Below, in pieces: positions 42,440 to 54,295 of a DNA stretch of 64,000 nucleotides. Source of the DNA: Posidonia oceanica (Eukaryota; Streptophyta; Magnoliopsida; Alismatales; Posidoniaceae); contig JAZBRS010000035.1 of the NCBI GenBank assembly GCA_037176725.1, positions 48,928,001 through 48,992,000 on the forward strand. Direction: 5' to 3'. Each line of letters begins with the position of its first letter. Position 1 is the first letter of the stretch. Made by a program: the position numbers and the translations under genes. The notes under the pieces are model-generated. The model was not told the origin of the DNA and searched no databases. It worked only from the letters and a program-made list of their open reading frames with translations.

Positions 42440-45083
42440 ATGAAGGCCAACCAGTTTCTTCAAGGACGCCTCAATATGCCATCTGCCTCAACTTTTGCAA
42501 GTAGTTCCAAGGACCAACATGAGTTTCTTTTCAATACTCCAATGTTACACGCAGAAGAGCTAGATGCTTCGAACTTCATGCAACAAAGAGCCCGCCACAA
42601 GTTACCCCATACATCCATTCCATTTGACTACTCCTATGCAGGCCCCACTCCTGTATTCTCTTCGCCAAATTTCAATAAAAATCTATCTTATGAAGAGGAA
42701 AGAGGAGGGGAAAGAGAAATAAGCCACTCTCAACCATGGAGTACCCTATTGGAATACACGCTTCTCGGGGCAACTTCCCACATAGTGCCACCTACATCGA
42801 CCGCTTCCCATCTGTCTGAGGAAGCTACTAATGAGATCTACTAATTCCTGGCACGGCACTACCCCTCGTTTAGGAGCCTGCAAATTCAATCCGTCCACCA
42901 ACCTTCTTTCCTTAACCCTCACTAGAGCTCGTTAACTACGCCCACTCACACTTATGCCCATGCCATACCAAACCCCATGGTAAACTTCCCTATCCAAAGT
43001 CCATTCGCACAATACCACGCAACGCCAACCTACCCTTCCATACATCAAACCATGCCTTCCCCAACAAGCTTCCGCCAACCACAATACCTAGGGGCATCCC
43101 AATCACCACTCATGCAATCATACTACACTCCACCTCAATCCTTACCCTTCTCTCCACCATATAACCCCATTCCATCACCATGCCATCAGACTCACAGGCA
43201 CCTAAGCCAGGGGCAACAGGCCGTACCAGGGCCGGATGTTAAGAAAATGATCTCAGAGGCACTAGCATAGGCAGGGGTTACATCAAGAGCTCCGGTAGGC
43301 TTTGACACTTCCAAATTTCCTCATTTTACTCTTCCATCTGGATTTAAAATGCCAAAGATGAGGAAATACAATGGGACAGAGGATCCAAGAAGCCATCTAG
43401 CCACCTTCACTATGGATGCTCTGCTTTACCATTATGATAACGGGCTCACTATCTACCTCTTCTTCAAGATCCTTGAGGGAGAAGTACTGAGATGGTTCAA
43501 CACACTCACAGCATATGATCTTAGTGACTTCAAGATGGTCCAGGAAAAATTTCTGCACCAATATGGCCATCGCATCCAGCACAAGCCCACAATAGGCGAC
43601 CTCCTCGCCGAAAAGATGAAACCTGATGAGGAGTTCGCTACCTTCGCAAGCAGATGGAGGGACATGGCTGCTAGGTCTGAATGTTATATCCCTGAAAGCC
43701 AGGCTGTTGAGGCCATTGCTCGGAATACTACGGGGGTACTCAGGGCTGGGTTACTTGTTAGTGATCTCCAAACATATCCTCAATTGTATGAACGAGCTGC
43801 AAGAGTTTTCCACAACAAAGAGGACTACCATTCTTAGAACTTAAGGAAAGGGGCAAGAAGAGGACCTTTGGTTACACTATGGCACAGGTCTCGGCTCAAC
43901 AAGGACAGAAGGGGTAGAAGAATTTCCGATACCAACATGAATACCCAGTTCCGACCCAGTATCAACCAGTGCAGTACCAACAAGACCAACAGGATCAATG
44001 CCTGCAGTGCAAACCACAATAGCTGCCTCCAACCTACTTGGTATATGCCCAACAGGGGCAACCAAACAATGGATACAAGGGGCCACCACAGGGGCATAGG
44101 AGTTACAACAATGTCCCTCCACCACGAAGTTACAAGGGCTCTCAGAGGCAAAACTACCCACCACTTCCTGAATCAATCATTGATGTATTCAGGATGATAG
44201 TTGAGAGTGGAGATCTGCAGCTCCTTGAGCCTAGGCCAAGTCCTCCTAATGCTGACATGTCCAAGCACTGCCCTTATCATCAAAACAATGGGCATACCCT
44301 TGAAGAATGCTTCACTGTCAAAGAAAAAATACACAATCTAAATGACAAGGATAAAATCATGTGGTCTGAGCTTAAAGCCAGACTAAAGACAGCTCAAGAA
44401 GGAAAACAAACGATGCAGATACATCAAGATCCCGTGTTCGATCATGCGGTGGCTCACGCGGAAGCAGAGGTCATCCTATCCGCTGCTCGAGCAGAATTGG
44501 CAACCATCCAGGATATACAAGCAGACTGGGAACTGCTCTGCCAGAACATGGAAGACCATCACCAGATGCATGGTACAAGGACGGGCTAGACTCTCACATA
44601 TCCCAGGACCTAATCCAAGAAGACCATTCACCCATTTATGATGAGTATGCTAACTTGGATTGGTACGACATGGAGGCTATACTCAACTCGCCTCTTCAAG
44701 CAGCACAAGCAAAAGTCAGTCCTCCTCCCAAGCCACTCGATCCTACAAGTGGGTACACTAGGAACCTTTATAAAAGCACCAGCAGTTACACTCCAGAAGA
44801 AGTGACAATTAACTGCAAAGGCATTCCAGTAAGCTTTGATGCACATATCAAAAAGGGTGGAGACACAAGGGGTACTCTACCTGAAACGGGTCGAGATGTG
44901 TCCAACTCTGACCCGGATAAAGCAAGGACTAGGCGCAAACCGAAAGAAAGACAAGAATATGCACCACAAACACCTGATCACTCAACGCTAGGGGCAGACT
45001 TCCACAGTCACCCCTCAGGTAAGCCCCCTCATCTGGGGAGGGAGTGCGAAATTCCACTGAACCTGACTAAGGGCAGTGGTTAA
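42440..45083 (+). pseudogene. Element B Gag-like protein, broken
   Basis: The start is ATG 42440 (MKANQFLQGRLNM), matched by C at 60341. Regions in order are a Ser/Thr-rich head, a Pro/Tyr/Gln-rich disordered region, and a capsid-like retrotransposon-gag domain (43320-43830) with MPKMRKYNGTEDPRSHLATF and WRDMAARSECYIPES. After a 1-nt loss near 43825 comes a CHHC knuckle, CPYHQNNGHTLEEC (~44268-44309), and an acidic tail with YDEYANLDWYD. In-frame stops at 42842 and ~42925 (TAA or TAG where C has CAA) and 43268 (TAG). Gag domain and knuckle form resemble Tat/Ogre-lineage Gag. It would assemble particles and bind RNA, with enzymes supplied in trans. Confidence 0.8.
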
Positions 45084-47472
45084 ATTCAGTTTAAACTTGT
45101 AAATAAAACATTATTTTTGTACTTTTGTTTTTCTTTCCTTTAACTTTGCTTGAATGTTAAGATAAAATAAATAATAATAACGACCGATGAGTGTGAGTTA
45201 CACCCAACAACTTAGAGTATCAAGTAGAATTGCCAAAATATTATCTAGGGTCTTTAAGCAGAGAACGTAACACCTAGGGAAGGTCCAACCATTGGTTGTG
45301 ACAACCTGAAGATATCTTCAGATCCGTGGAAGTTACACACAATACACCCTTAATTAGCATGCCAAAATCCAGAAAGGAACCAAAGACTGAACCCTAGCCA
45401 AGGAAAGAAAGTTGTATCCCAAGTAGAAAAGAAGCTGAACAACTAGGGTAACCTCAACCTTGTCCTGTTTGCACATACACTTGCACGGGGAGGTAAGGAA
45501 AAGGCTGGCTCGGAGCAGAGGCTAATGGTATGAGCCATTCGCCGAATAAATTAGAAAGCACCCAGAAAAGAAGGTAGTAAAGAAGCTGTCCAAATAGAGA
45601 GGAAAGAAGGCAGCAAAGAAGCTGTCCAAGTAAGAAAAGAAAAAAAAGGTGGCAGTAAGAGAAACTGTCTAATTAAAAAGAGGTCAGCAAAGAGCTGTCC
45701 AAAGAGTGAAAAGAAGGCAGCAAAGAAAGCTGTCCATAAATCAAGAAAAAAAAATCCTAGAAAATTAAGAGACGCATTAGGACCAAAACAGGCAAGCGGA
45801 ACTCAAACTTGAGCCAAAGTCGAGAGCTTACTGTACTTCAAACCTCCTCCATCTATCTCACTCACAGGTAAAGGGCAGGAAATCCTAGAAGTTTGAGGAT
45901 TGAGTAAATAAAGGAGACAATAATCAAACTAAGACTAGTTTGAAGTCCTAAGTTCTCAAAAGACTAAGCATGTTAGAAGGGAAAGTTCTCTTACCCTAGA
46001 TAATACGAGGCAAAATCTATAAGTAGAAGGCTATGACTGCACTCATCAATCCAAAAATCCAAAACCCAAAATACCCAAAAAATCAGAAAACCCAAAATAC
46101 CAAATCAGAAAACTCGAAATACCAAAAAATTAGAAAATCAGAAAATCTAAAAGTCTAAAAATTCAGAAAATTAGAAAAACCAAGGAAAAGACCTAAAGAG
46201 AAGTACCATCAACCCTACGTGCAAGTGAAAACTTAGTAAGTAGGAAAACTGGAATTAGTCTGGCCGGTGATGCAAAAATCGATTTACCTTGGATTTGGAG
46301 ATAACATCCTACTCAAGCGTATCTCACGGCTTGGGTGCGTTTTCTCAACAAAGACATTGCTTTTGCAATAATCTTTAGAGCATATACGGATGACTCACAA
46401 TCAGCGTCTACTGGGCTCCGATTTTCCATCTCTTAGTTGAGGCCAAGACTAATCCTCTCCACCTAGTTCCCAAGTAGTATTGATTAAGGGATTACTTTAT
46501 CTTCTGTATAAGTATAGCTTTGTGAATCTCCTTAGGAGCTGGGAAAGGTTCACCTGTGATTATTAACACATGTTATTAAGTGTGCAGGTGTAAAGCTTAC
46601 TATATGAAGAATGAGCTCACGCCTTGGGGGCTCATACAGTGCACAAGGCACGTCCGCTTTGACTAAAAGGCAAACCCCGGTTTGGCAAAGGAAGGGTTCA
46701 CTCTCTCACCCGGTTCTTTAATCATAGAACTCCTTTAATTGCCAAATCGAGTTGTGGGATGATGGTCCCTTCCCGAGAGTGCTGGTCACACTCAAGGATG
46801 GAAACCACTTGACCACAACAAATTGCAATCATTCATTTTGCAGATGTGTATATGGTTTGGGACCAACTGTACCCCGCCGGCCTAACCTAGCAGATGGACC
46901 ATTCATTGCATTGTGTGTTGACCTTGCATTAGCATTGTTTGCTTGAATCATGCATTCATGCATTATTTCTCATATCATTGGAAGTGGAGTATGAACGGAG
47001 CATTGTTCTTCAAGAGTGTTAGAAACCCTTAGAATATGTGATCCTCCTAGAACCAACCAAATTCCGACTTATCCTTTTATCAATTTCAATCTGAGTAAAA
47101 TCTCAAACATGAAGCCACAAGAGCACTTCTTTTCGATCATGACAGGGTAAAATCCCCACGATCTCTTCCTTAGTTTCTGCCTCGTTGAAGTATATCTCTA
47201 CATGGTTGACAAGGTCTCGACATTGGCTACGACAAATAGCTTCGAAATGGGCTTGACCCCTCCATGCCAGAGTCTTCAATATGACGGCATTTAATCGAAC
47301 CACTCGGCTGTGTGACAATCTCCCGAAATCGAGTCTGTTCACCCCTTCTTTTTTATCTTTCTTTTAGTTATCCCTAGTGGCAGATTGTTTGAGACAGAGC
47401 TCCCCTCTTTAGGAAATGCTCAATGAGACATCGTTCTTACCTTGGAGCCGATCTTATGCCAAGATCAACTCC
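45084..47472 (+). other. Element B 3' untranslated interior
   Basis: About 2.4 kb with no protein motif on either strand. The first part is conserved with element C (from 63000), including GGTAACCTCAACCTTGTCC and GTTTGCACATACA. It holds the GCAGCAAAGAAGCTGTCC repeat (45565-45750) and an A-rich AGAAAACCCAAAATACC-type repeat (46060-46175). Confidence 0.6.
45565..45750 (+). repeat. Purine-rich tandem repeat, GGCAGCAAAGAAGCTGTCC unit
   Basis: Five to six degenerate units of ~30-38 bp, each with (GC)AGCAAAGA(A)GCTGTCC. The same array is present in element C (63505-63680). Confidence 0.8.
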
Positions 47473-47485
47473 AAGGAGGAGCATC
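47473..47485 (+). promoter_or_regulatory. Element B polypurine tract
   Basis: AAGGAGGAGC sits immediately before the 3' LTR, the position of the plus-strand primer. Confidence 0.7.
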
Positions 47486-49350
47486 TGTAGATATCCCATT
47501 TTTACATTTTCAAGAGTTCTCTAAGGATAGGAACCTCTGAGGCTCCCCAAATCACATGACTAAGGTCTAATAACACATTTTCTAGATTTTCTAGGATTTG
47601 CTTAGAAACATTACCGGTCTTTACTTCCCTCAAGGTCGTTAGCTGTGGCAGAGCTAACTCACTCAAACTAGTGACAGGTCTGAGTACCTTGAATATCCTT
47701 TGTTTCTACTCAAATTAGTGGCAGATTTGAGTTAAAGAAGATGCTTTCATGATTTCATGGAATTTCTGAAGCTTTTCGGGTTTTTAACATATTTCTCTGG
47801 ATTAACATAAAAGACAGGGCTAAAAATGCAAAAAGACTAACTCGTTGCCCCTATATGCGGCGACATGTCTAGTTGCCATTCAGAGTGGTGACTAGTATGC
47901 GTTGTCGCCACTGATACAGGCGACGAGCATTCTGTCACTCTCTCTCACCATATTTTGTTATCCTGGGCATTAATATAATATATGGGATTTTTATAAAGTA
48001 TTATAACATTTTTCCCATAATTATTGACATTTCTACGATTTTCTAACATTTAATATATGGTATAATATATATATATATCATATAAAATAATTAATTAAAG
48101 AAGATTCTAGAAAATCCTAGAGATTTGGATGACAACAGGATTTTTATCTCGTTTTTGACACGTTTTTAATGTGTTAAATATGCTAAATATCTCTTAAAAT
48201 CAAAAACACATTTAATTTCGGTCTAGAACATTCTAGCAGTTAGGCACTAGTGAGAGCGGCGACTAGCTGATGTGGATATTCCTGACCCGGTCAAATAAGA
48301 TATTTGAGTCTTGGTTGCCATTGTCACCAGCGACTGAATGGCGTGGACTCATCTAGCCCCTTTAAATTTGAACTTTCATTTCGTCTGCACACCAGCTAGG
48401 CGCCTGTGCGAGCGGCGACTTGCTGACGTGGACCCTTGTTTGACTCAGTTAGACGAGAATATCTGAGTCCTTGGCGCCTGTGCAACCAGCGGCTTGCTGA
48501 CGTGGACCCTTCTTTGACTCGGTCAGCGTGCCTCCACGTCATTTCCATGTCATTAATCTGAGATATTTGTGCTTGTCGCCGGTCATATAGGTGACTTGCT
48601 ATAAATATCTAATTTTTCTAGAAACTTCCTATATCTGATCCACTCGTACCCCCCCACATCTATAAATTGGCCCCAAGAGCCAGTGCTCAAGGGGGAAGGA
48701 GATCTAAAAGGCAGAGTTATCTTCTAAGAGTCAAGGAGGCATTTTCTAGAGTTTACGAGCAACATATGAGAGCTAGATTTCTAGATTAAGAGAGAGATTC
48801 TGAGAGATCCCTAGTCCCCACTCTGCCCAAATCCAGAGATTATCAATCCTAGATTCCAGAGATCATCAAGCCTAGATCCCAGAGATCTTGAGCCTAGCCG
48901 GAGCTCCAATCGTGCCTCCACTTCCTCACTCCACGCTATAGAGCACGAGGGTGAAGGGAGTATCTTTTTCCAATCTACTTTTATTTCATTTTGCATTCCT
49001 TAAAATAGGACCCATAGCATATGCATATGGGGAACCACTCCCAGTTAGTATTAGATTCATTTGTTTATTTTATTTCTTATTCATCTGATCTGCTTACTAC
49101 ACCCGAACTTATGTAGATCTACTATTCTATTTGTTTTGAAGGAAAGGAACATCTCACATGGCACGAGGACGCCGCTGGACAACATCCTGCCGTTGATCTA
49201 GTGAGCTGACCACCCACATCGTCCTCAACTCCCTCAGGCATCTTGTCAGCCAACATTGCAAATCGACGAGTGGCGATCACAAACAAGTAGACGATGTCGT
49301 GGAAGCACCGACTACTCCATCTTCATCCACCCCTATTTTCCACATCTACA
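47486..49350 (+). repeat. Element B 3' LTR
   Basis: It starts TGTAGATATC and ends CATCTACA, and matches 39199-41042 along its length. A 14-bp segment near 49100 (CTACACCCGAACTT) is present here but missing from the 5' copy. Confidence 0.92.
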
Positions 49351-49664
49351 TGCTCAAGATCCACTTTAGGACAAACACAGGGTACGTCCATCGACGTCCT
49401 TAATGGCCGGGCCATCCTGGGACTCGAACCCTGGATCCAGCCCACACTACGCCCGGGCTACCCAAGGACTTGAACCCCGGACCCTGTCAACGCCCCTAGC
49501 CTCAAGGACTCAAACCTCGGACTCTTCAAGCAAGCAAGTCTAAGGGACTTGAGCCCCTGACCCTACTGGAAAAAACTCGGGAACCACAACCTTAGACATG
49601 CACCCGACCTTCCAGAGGTATCAAACACCCCTAGTCCATTGGTATGGTCCTATAGCTACGTGGT
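49351..49664 (-). repeat. Element E middle segment with four B-box-like motifs
   Basis: Part of the reverse solo LTR E between insertions B and D. Read on the minus strand it contains GGTTCGAGTCC (49420-49430) and three near copies (49466, 49506, 49545) at ~40-bp spacing. GGTTCGANTCC is the RNA polymerase III B-box consensus. Confidence 0.6.
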
Positions 49665-50224
49665 TGTGAACGCCTAATCCGGCAGATCTAGACCGGAGGG
49701 GGTCCGAACGAGAAGAGGAACTTCATGGATAACGACGCGAAGAAGGAAAGCAAAGATAAGACAAAAATAGAGTCGCCACCTAGTCTATTATCGGGAAGAC
49801 GAGGAAAACCATGGAAAGCATAGAAAACATACAGATGAATGCAATGCTATGCAAAATGTATGACTCGTGCCAAGGACGAGGGCAAAATGATCATTGCAGG
49901 CCAGAGGAAGGGTAAGGACTCCTGTTACGTGCAGGGAAGGTGTTAGGCACCCCCGACACGCCCGAGGAATCGATCTTTCTTGGCTAATCGCTCGCATTTG
50001 CAAGAATTTTGGCAAATGATTGCCTTTAATTATACGCCCAGGGGGTGATGGATGCCATGCCATGCTATGTGTGCTTTAAATGCCTAAGGGCCTGAATACC
50101 ATGCATGGGAAATTAAACTTGCAGCCTATGTGCTCAACAGCGCTGCCTGTGTTCCGAACCGGGCGAACATTGGTTCGTGAGAACTCCAGACAGTAAGCAT
50201 CATTATCCTAATGCAAATGCAAGC

Positions 50225-50430
50225 GATAAAACAAAACGCCGATAAAACCACACAATGCAAGTCGACATGCAAAGGGGAAAGAAAACAAGGGCGGAAAAGC
50301 CAAATAAAACCACACGATGCGAGCGTAAAACAGGCAAAGGGGAAAGAAGACGGATTCGATAAACTAAGTAAAAACCACACAATGCAAGCATATGCAAAGG
50401 GGAAAGAAAACCGACATGGTAAAACACGGG
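50225..50430. repeat. ~65-75 bp tandem repeat in D
   Basis: Three units containing AAACCACAC(A/G)ATGC and GCAAAGGGGAAAGAA. Confidence 0.75.
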
Positions 50431-50799
50431 AAAACGAGCGATGTGGGGCGTAATACTGGGAAACAGGGGTCCAGCAGCATGCACAGGTGTCAAAGCATGT
50501 GTCAGAGGCAGTAAAACATGGGAAGCGGCATACGAAACCAAATTGACACTTTAAAACGAAGTTCAGCCAACTGTAAGTGTTGGACGCAGCTATGACCCGT
50601 GTCCAATGCTTAAAGATGGAGAACCTGCAGAAAACATGCAATCTAGAAAACCATGCATTCTAGATGTATAGATGCGATGCAAATGCCATGAAGCAGTAGA
50701 GGACATGAAGATCATGATAGGTAGTCAAGGCAACAAATCAGAGATGATTTCAGAGCAAGATGCAAGCATAGAACATGATTTAAACATTGCAGGGTGTTG

Positions 50800-52690
50800 G
50801 ACTCTAGAGTACACAGCATCCAACATAGGACGCTGAAGCACTCTGCGTCCAACACTCTGCAAATAGATGCATAGCAAAATGGCATACAAACTGATAGAAA
50901 AATCATAGAGGCATGCATTTAAGCTGCTGTAAACAGGTTAGGGCTAAGCATGCAAACATGGATCATACAAAAAATCCAAGAAGGAAAGCATCTACAAAGC
51001 ATACAAGGAAAAAAACACAACCAGAGTGTAGGACGCAAGCAACACTAGGGTCCTATGTAGGACGCCAGTAGTACCTGTGTCCAACACACTGGAAGGCACA
51101 GACATGAAAGGACCTACATAAATCCCTGATAAGAAGCCAAGCAAACTTGGGAATAGCTGCTAAAGGGGCTAAACACAATCTTGCAAGCATGGATTAAGCA
51201 AACACAAGAGATCAGAGCATCATGCAAGCATTTAAGCAAGTGTAAGCTAAACAGAAGCATAGGACGCAGAGCACATCTGCGTCCAACATAGGACGCAGTG
51301 CACAGTTGCGTCCAACACACAGAGGAGCATGGCAAGCTGCAAGAGGGATTTGAGCTTAAAAATCACTTAAATATGCATGCAAGCTACTGAAAGCAAGATA
51401 ATCCAAGGCATGCAACATAGATCAAACATGTATTCAAAAATAAATGCAACATTCGAGCATTAAAATACATGTAAGCTAACAGAGGCATAGGACGCTGGAT
51501 GCACCAGCATCCAACATAGGACGCAGTGCACTCCAGCATCCTACACAGAAGAACAACAAAGTATTCAAAAGAGAAAATACGGATCCAAGCTAGGATCGAA
51601 ACATGATACAAGCATGATAGCAACTGGAAGCATGGAAGAAAGTATGCAACATAAATCCATAGATAAAAGCATCTAGATCATGGCAGCATGGCAACAAAAT
51701 AAAGAAAAGGAAGTAAATGACCAGCAGGGTGTTGGACGCTGCCTTAGGGCACGTCTAACTTTGGACGCACCAGCTTGTGCGTCCAACAGGTTGGGAAGTT
51801 TCCCTGCCATGGATAGTGGCCAAATCAGCCAAAAATCCCAAAGTGACTTGCTAGGAAACAAGAGTGGGTGACGACGAGCATGTCCATATGCTCGGTGCCA
51901 GAAATGGGTGAGTGGAATGCTCCACCCACCTCCTCCTCCTCGTGGCCGGTGGCCGAGGCTATTCCAGCCAACCAAGGGGATATGTGTGTGTGTGCACTAC
52001 CCTATCATGCTACTACATGCATGAGCTAGCTAGGGGTGAAGAAAACTTACTTGGTTGCGGCTCAGATGGCGTGTTTGCACTCGACTGGCGACGAGGAAGA
52101 AGACGGCAGGCCAACTCCGGCGAGCTCTTCTGGGCACAAGGGAGGCTCGGGAGAGGTGGCTCAAGGCTGGGGAGTGATCGTGGGAGATCACACAAGGGCT
52201 GGGTGGCACTCAATTTTCAGGGGGATGTCTATAGTGGTCTGTGTGTGTTGGCGAAGTCTCAGTTTTGCATGGTTTTGTTGTTAGGTTCCTCTGGTGTTTG
52301 CAGGCCGTGGCAGAGGTGGCAGAGCTTGGGAAGAGGTCGTGGTGAGTGGGGAAGCCACGAGGGGTGTCAGGCGAGTAAGTGGGATGTGTCCGGAGGTCGT
52401 CGAAGTCGCTGTGGTGGCAGAGGACAGGCGACAATGGTAGTGGGTGGCTAGTTGAGTAGGAGAGGCGCTGGTGGGGAGGAGACGCCATGGCAGGCCGAGT
52501 TAGTGGCCTTGGCGTGTAGTGGGGGTGAGTAAGTGGTCGAGGAAATCAGTAGTAAGTGTAGGTGGACGGAGGAGAGGACGGGCGGTGAGCCAAAGGTCTG
52601 CAGCTGCCGCTGCAACTCCCAGTTCGTTGGACACTAGCACAGGACGCGTCCAATGTTGGATGCTGCCCATGCCTGCGTCCAACAAGCTTG
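50800..52690. repeat. Dispersed GGACGC / GCGTCC motifs in D
   Basis: TAGGACGC(A/T) and TGCGTCCAACA recur at least fifteen times in both orientations, for example 50829, 51037, 51060, 51262, 51293, 51490, 51519, 51732 and 52640, commonly as an inverted pair ~20 bp apart. Confidence 0.75.
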
Positions 52691-52916
52691 AGAGGAAAAA
52701 TGCTTGTTTTTTTGGTTTTGGGCCTTGGTTAAGTGTGGGCCAAGGCTTAGGTGGGCTGAGGTGAAGGTTTTGGTGAGTTTTTGGGAGGTCTTGGGGTTTG
52801 GTGAGGTTTGGTGAGGTTTTAGGGTGGGTTTTTAAAAAAAGAGAGCCATCCCAGAGTCCAAGTGAGCTTCCAAGAGTATCCACCATCTTCTAATTAGTCA
52901 AAATGGGGTGTCAACA

Positions 52917-54295
52917 GTGGCTCTTACCAAAAGCCACGGAAAACTCTTTTTCAAAACCTTATGCACTTTTCTCAAAACCATTTTCAAAACATTTTTATAT
53001 CAGAAGATTAACTACAAGATCAACACATTATTTATTAACATTTAAATCACCAAAAACTGAGCCAAAAACCTCAAAATAGGGTCTGAAGAGACGCAAAACA
53101 CAGTAGCTATCCGCGGTAGCTACACGCGGAAGACCCCTTGACAGTAGAAAACAGAAGAAAATGCAGAGAGCCCAACAATTTTGTTCGATTTGGGAACTCC
53201 AACTGGTCTCACCACATGCAACTGAAAATTCCACAAAATATACCAAAACGAAGACAACCAAGTACTCTACCATTTGGGACAAAAATCACAAGAATCCGAT
53301 GTACGTTGGTCAAGATATAAAAATCTAAAGCGAAGAAGCTCAAAACGGATGAATAGTAGCTAAGCACACGAAAAATCACTGCAAAACTAAATAAAAATTA
53401 CCAAATCTCAACCATACAACACAAACATACTAAACAACATATTTTCATCATTTAATTGTATAACAGAGAGAAAAAGAAATGGGATAGGACGCGTACATGC
53501 ACTAGAGTTCATTGTCGAAGTTCGCTTGCCGACAGTGCCGTTCGCTGTTACTTGAAAGCGGTGGTAGTCGGGGTGTAATCCACATCCCGTCAACGAACCC
53601 ACCACCTCGGCAACGCAACGGCGATGGTGCATGGACGGTTGGAATGGTAGCCAATGACAGTGAGCTCTTCCCCTCCTTCTCTTTATCTCTCAGCTCTACT
53701 GGTTTCTCCTCTTCCTCCCTTTGATTTTCTCCTGCTCAACGTCGGCGCCATCTCATTGCTTTAATAAGCAACCATGCTTGGCATATCCCCGGAAATCCCA
53801 GGCATGCCATACGCAAGCATGGCGTGGGTTGCAGGCGGGACAAGGAAATCGCGGGCATGCTTGTTTACATACAATTCACAAGTGGCACTATGTTGCTTTG
53901 GAGTCTTGTTCCTTCCTCGAGTCTCGCACATTCATGGGTCGCAACATGCCAAAATACGGACACCACACAGGAAACCAAGGAGAAACCACAAACATGATAA
54001 GAGAAAATCGAGGATCCAAAGAGGGGAAGGGAAACACATGTCCACTTTGATTACCCAAATAAAAATATTTACAATTACAGGTAATCAAATCCTAGTCCAC
54101 CCAATCCAATACACCAAACAAATACCAAAATACAATCAAATGGGGATTAATCCCCCAAAATAGGGTTCACCACATTCAGTAAGCTGGACAGATAAAACGC
54201 GCATGCAATACGCGGAAGGCGTACACGCAGGCAATATGCGGAAGGCTTACGCGGGAGCTATACACGACTGTCCTATGCAGGACACAGGTGTCACA
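52917..54295 (-). repeat. Element E last segment
   Basis: On the minus strand it matches the F LTR from near its start, including GGATTTGATTACCTGTAATTG, to GGTAAGAGCCAC. The outer end GGTGTCACA is the LTR start. Confidence 0.8.

Larger units (their letters stand above)
39199..49350 (+). mobile_element. Element B: LTR retrotransposon with gag only (TR-GAG type)
   Basis: This is a complete 10.15 kb element. The LTRs are 39199-41042 and 47486-49350 (1844 and 1865 bp, only a few percent different), with ends TGTAGAT..ATCTACA. The 6.4 kb interior has a PBS, a conserved ~1.4 kb leader, a Gag-like frame with a CHHC knuckle, ~2.4 kb of untranslated purine-rich sequence and a PPT. I found no protease, RT, RNase H or integrase motif in any frame. 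This is the plan of TR-GAG elements, a non-autonomous plant class. It lies inside solo LTR E. The flanking pentamers CCATC and TGCTC do not match. Confidence 0.82.
49665..52916 (-). mobile_element. Element D: Tat/Ogre-like solo LTR (3252 bp)
   Basis: Read on the minus strand it starts TGTTGACACCCCATTTTGAC and ends GTTCACA, the terminal forms of Tat/Ogre-type LTRs. GGTGGCGACTCTATTTTTG near its end (about 49769-49787) also fits that group. The flanks GTGGT (49660-49664) and GTGGC (52917-52921) are a 5-bp duplication with one mismatch. Inside are a ~70-bp tandem array (50225-50430) and many GGACGC/GCGTCC motifs (50800-52700). Long frames on both strands are products of these repeats. No internal region is present. 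Confidence 0.8.
38492..54295 (-). mobile_element. Element E: reverse Tekay-like solo LTR, split by B and D
   Basis: E consists of 38492-39198, 49351-49664 and 52917-54295, about 2.4 kb in all. It starts TGTAATGCCCCC (inverse of an LTR end GGGGGCATTACA) and ends GGTGTCACA (inverse of TGTGACACC). Its pieces, read in reverse, follow the order of the F LTR. The flanks TGCTC (38487-38491) and TGCTT (54296-54300) form a 5-bp duplication with one mismatch. No internal genes remain, so it is a solo LTR that later received B and D. Confidence 0.8.

Noticed and set aside
47103..47342. Minus-strand frame of 79 codons near the 3' LTR of B, considered as an antisense gene
   Set aside because: No domain and no promoter or start context. 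It cannot be told from chance.
45084..47472. Hidden pol remnants in element B
   Set aside because: I looked for DSG/DTG protease, xxDD RT, HHCC and DDE motifs in the translated frames and found none.
49420..49430. tRNA gene at the B-box match
   Set aside because: No acceptor or anticodon stem pairing around it and no A box at correct distance on that strand. Kept only as a motif observation.
50225..50430. CRISPR-like array
   Set aside because: Units are adjacent and diverged with no constant spacer. This is a plant LTR tandem repeat.
50126..50641. 171-codon minus-strand frame in element D
   Set aside because: It is a translation of the ~70-bp tandem repeat (recurring FPFA and CIVWF strings), not a protein gene.
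51912..52451. 179-codon plus-strand frame in D
   Set aside because: GC-rich LTR sequence with overlapping frames on both strands and no domain. It falls inside a solo LTR with a target duplication.
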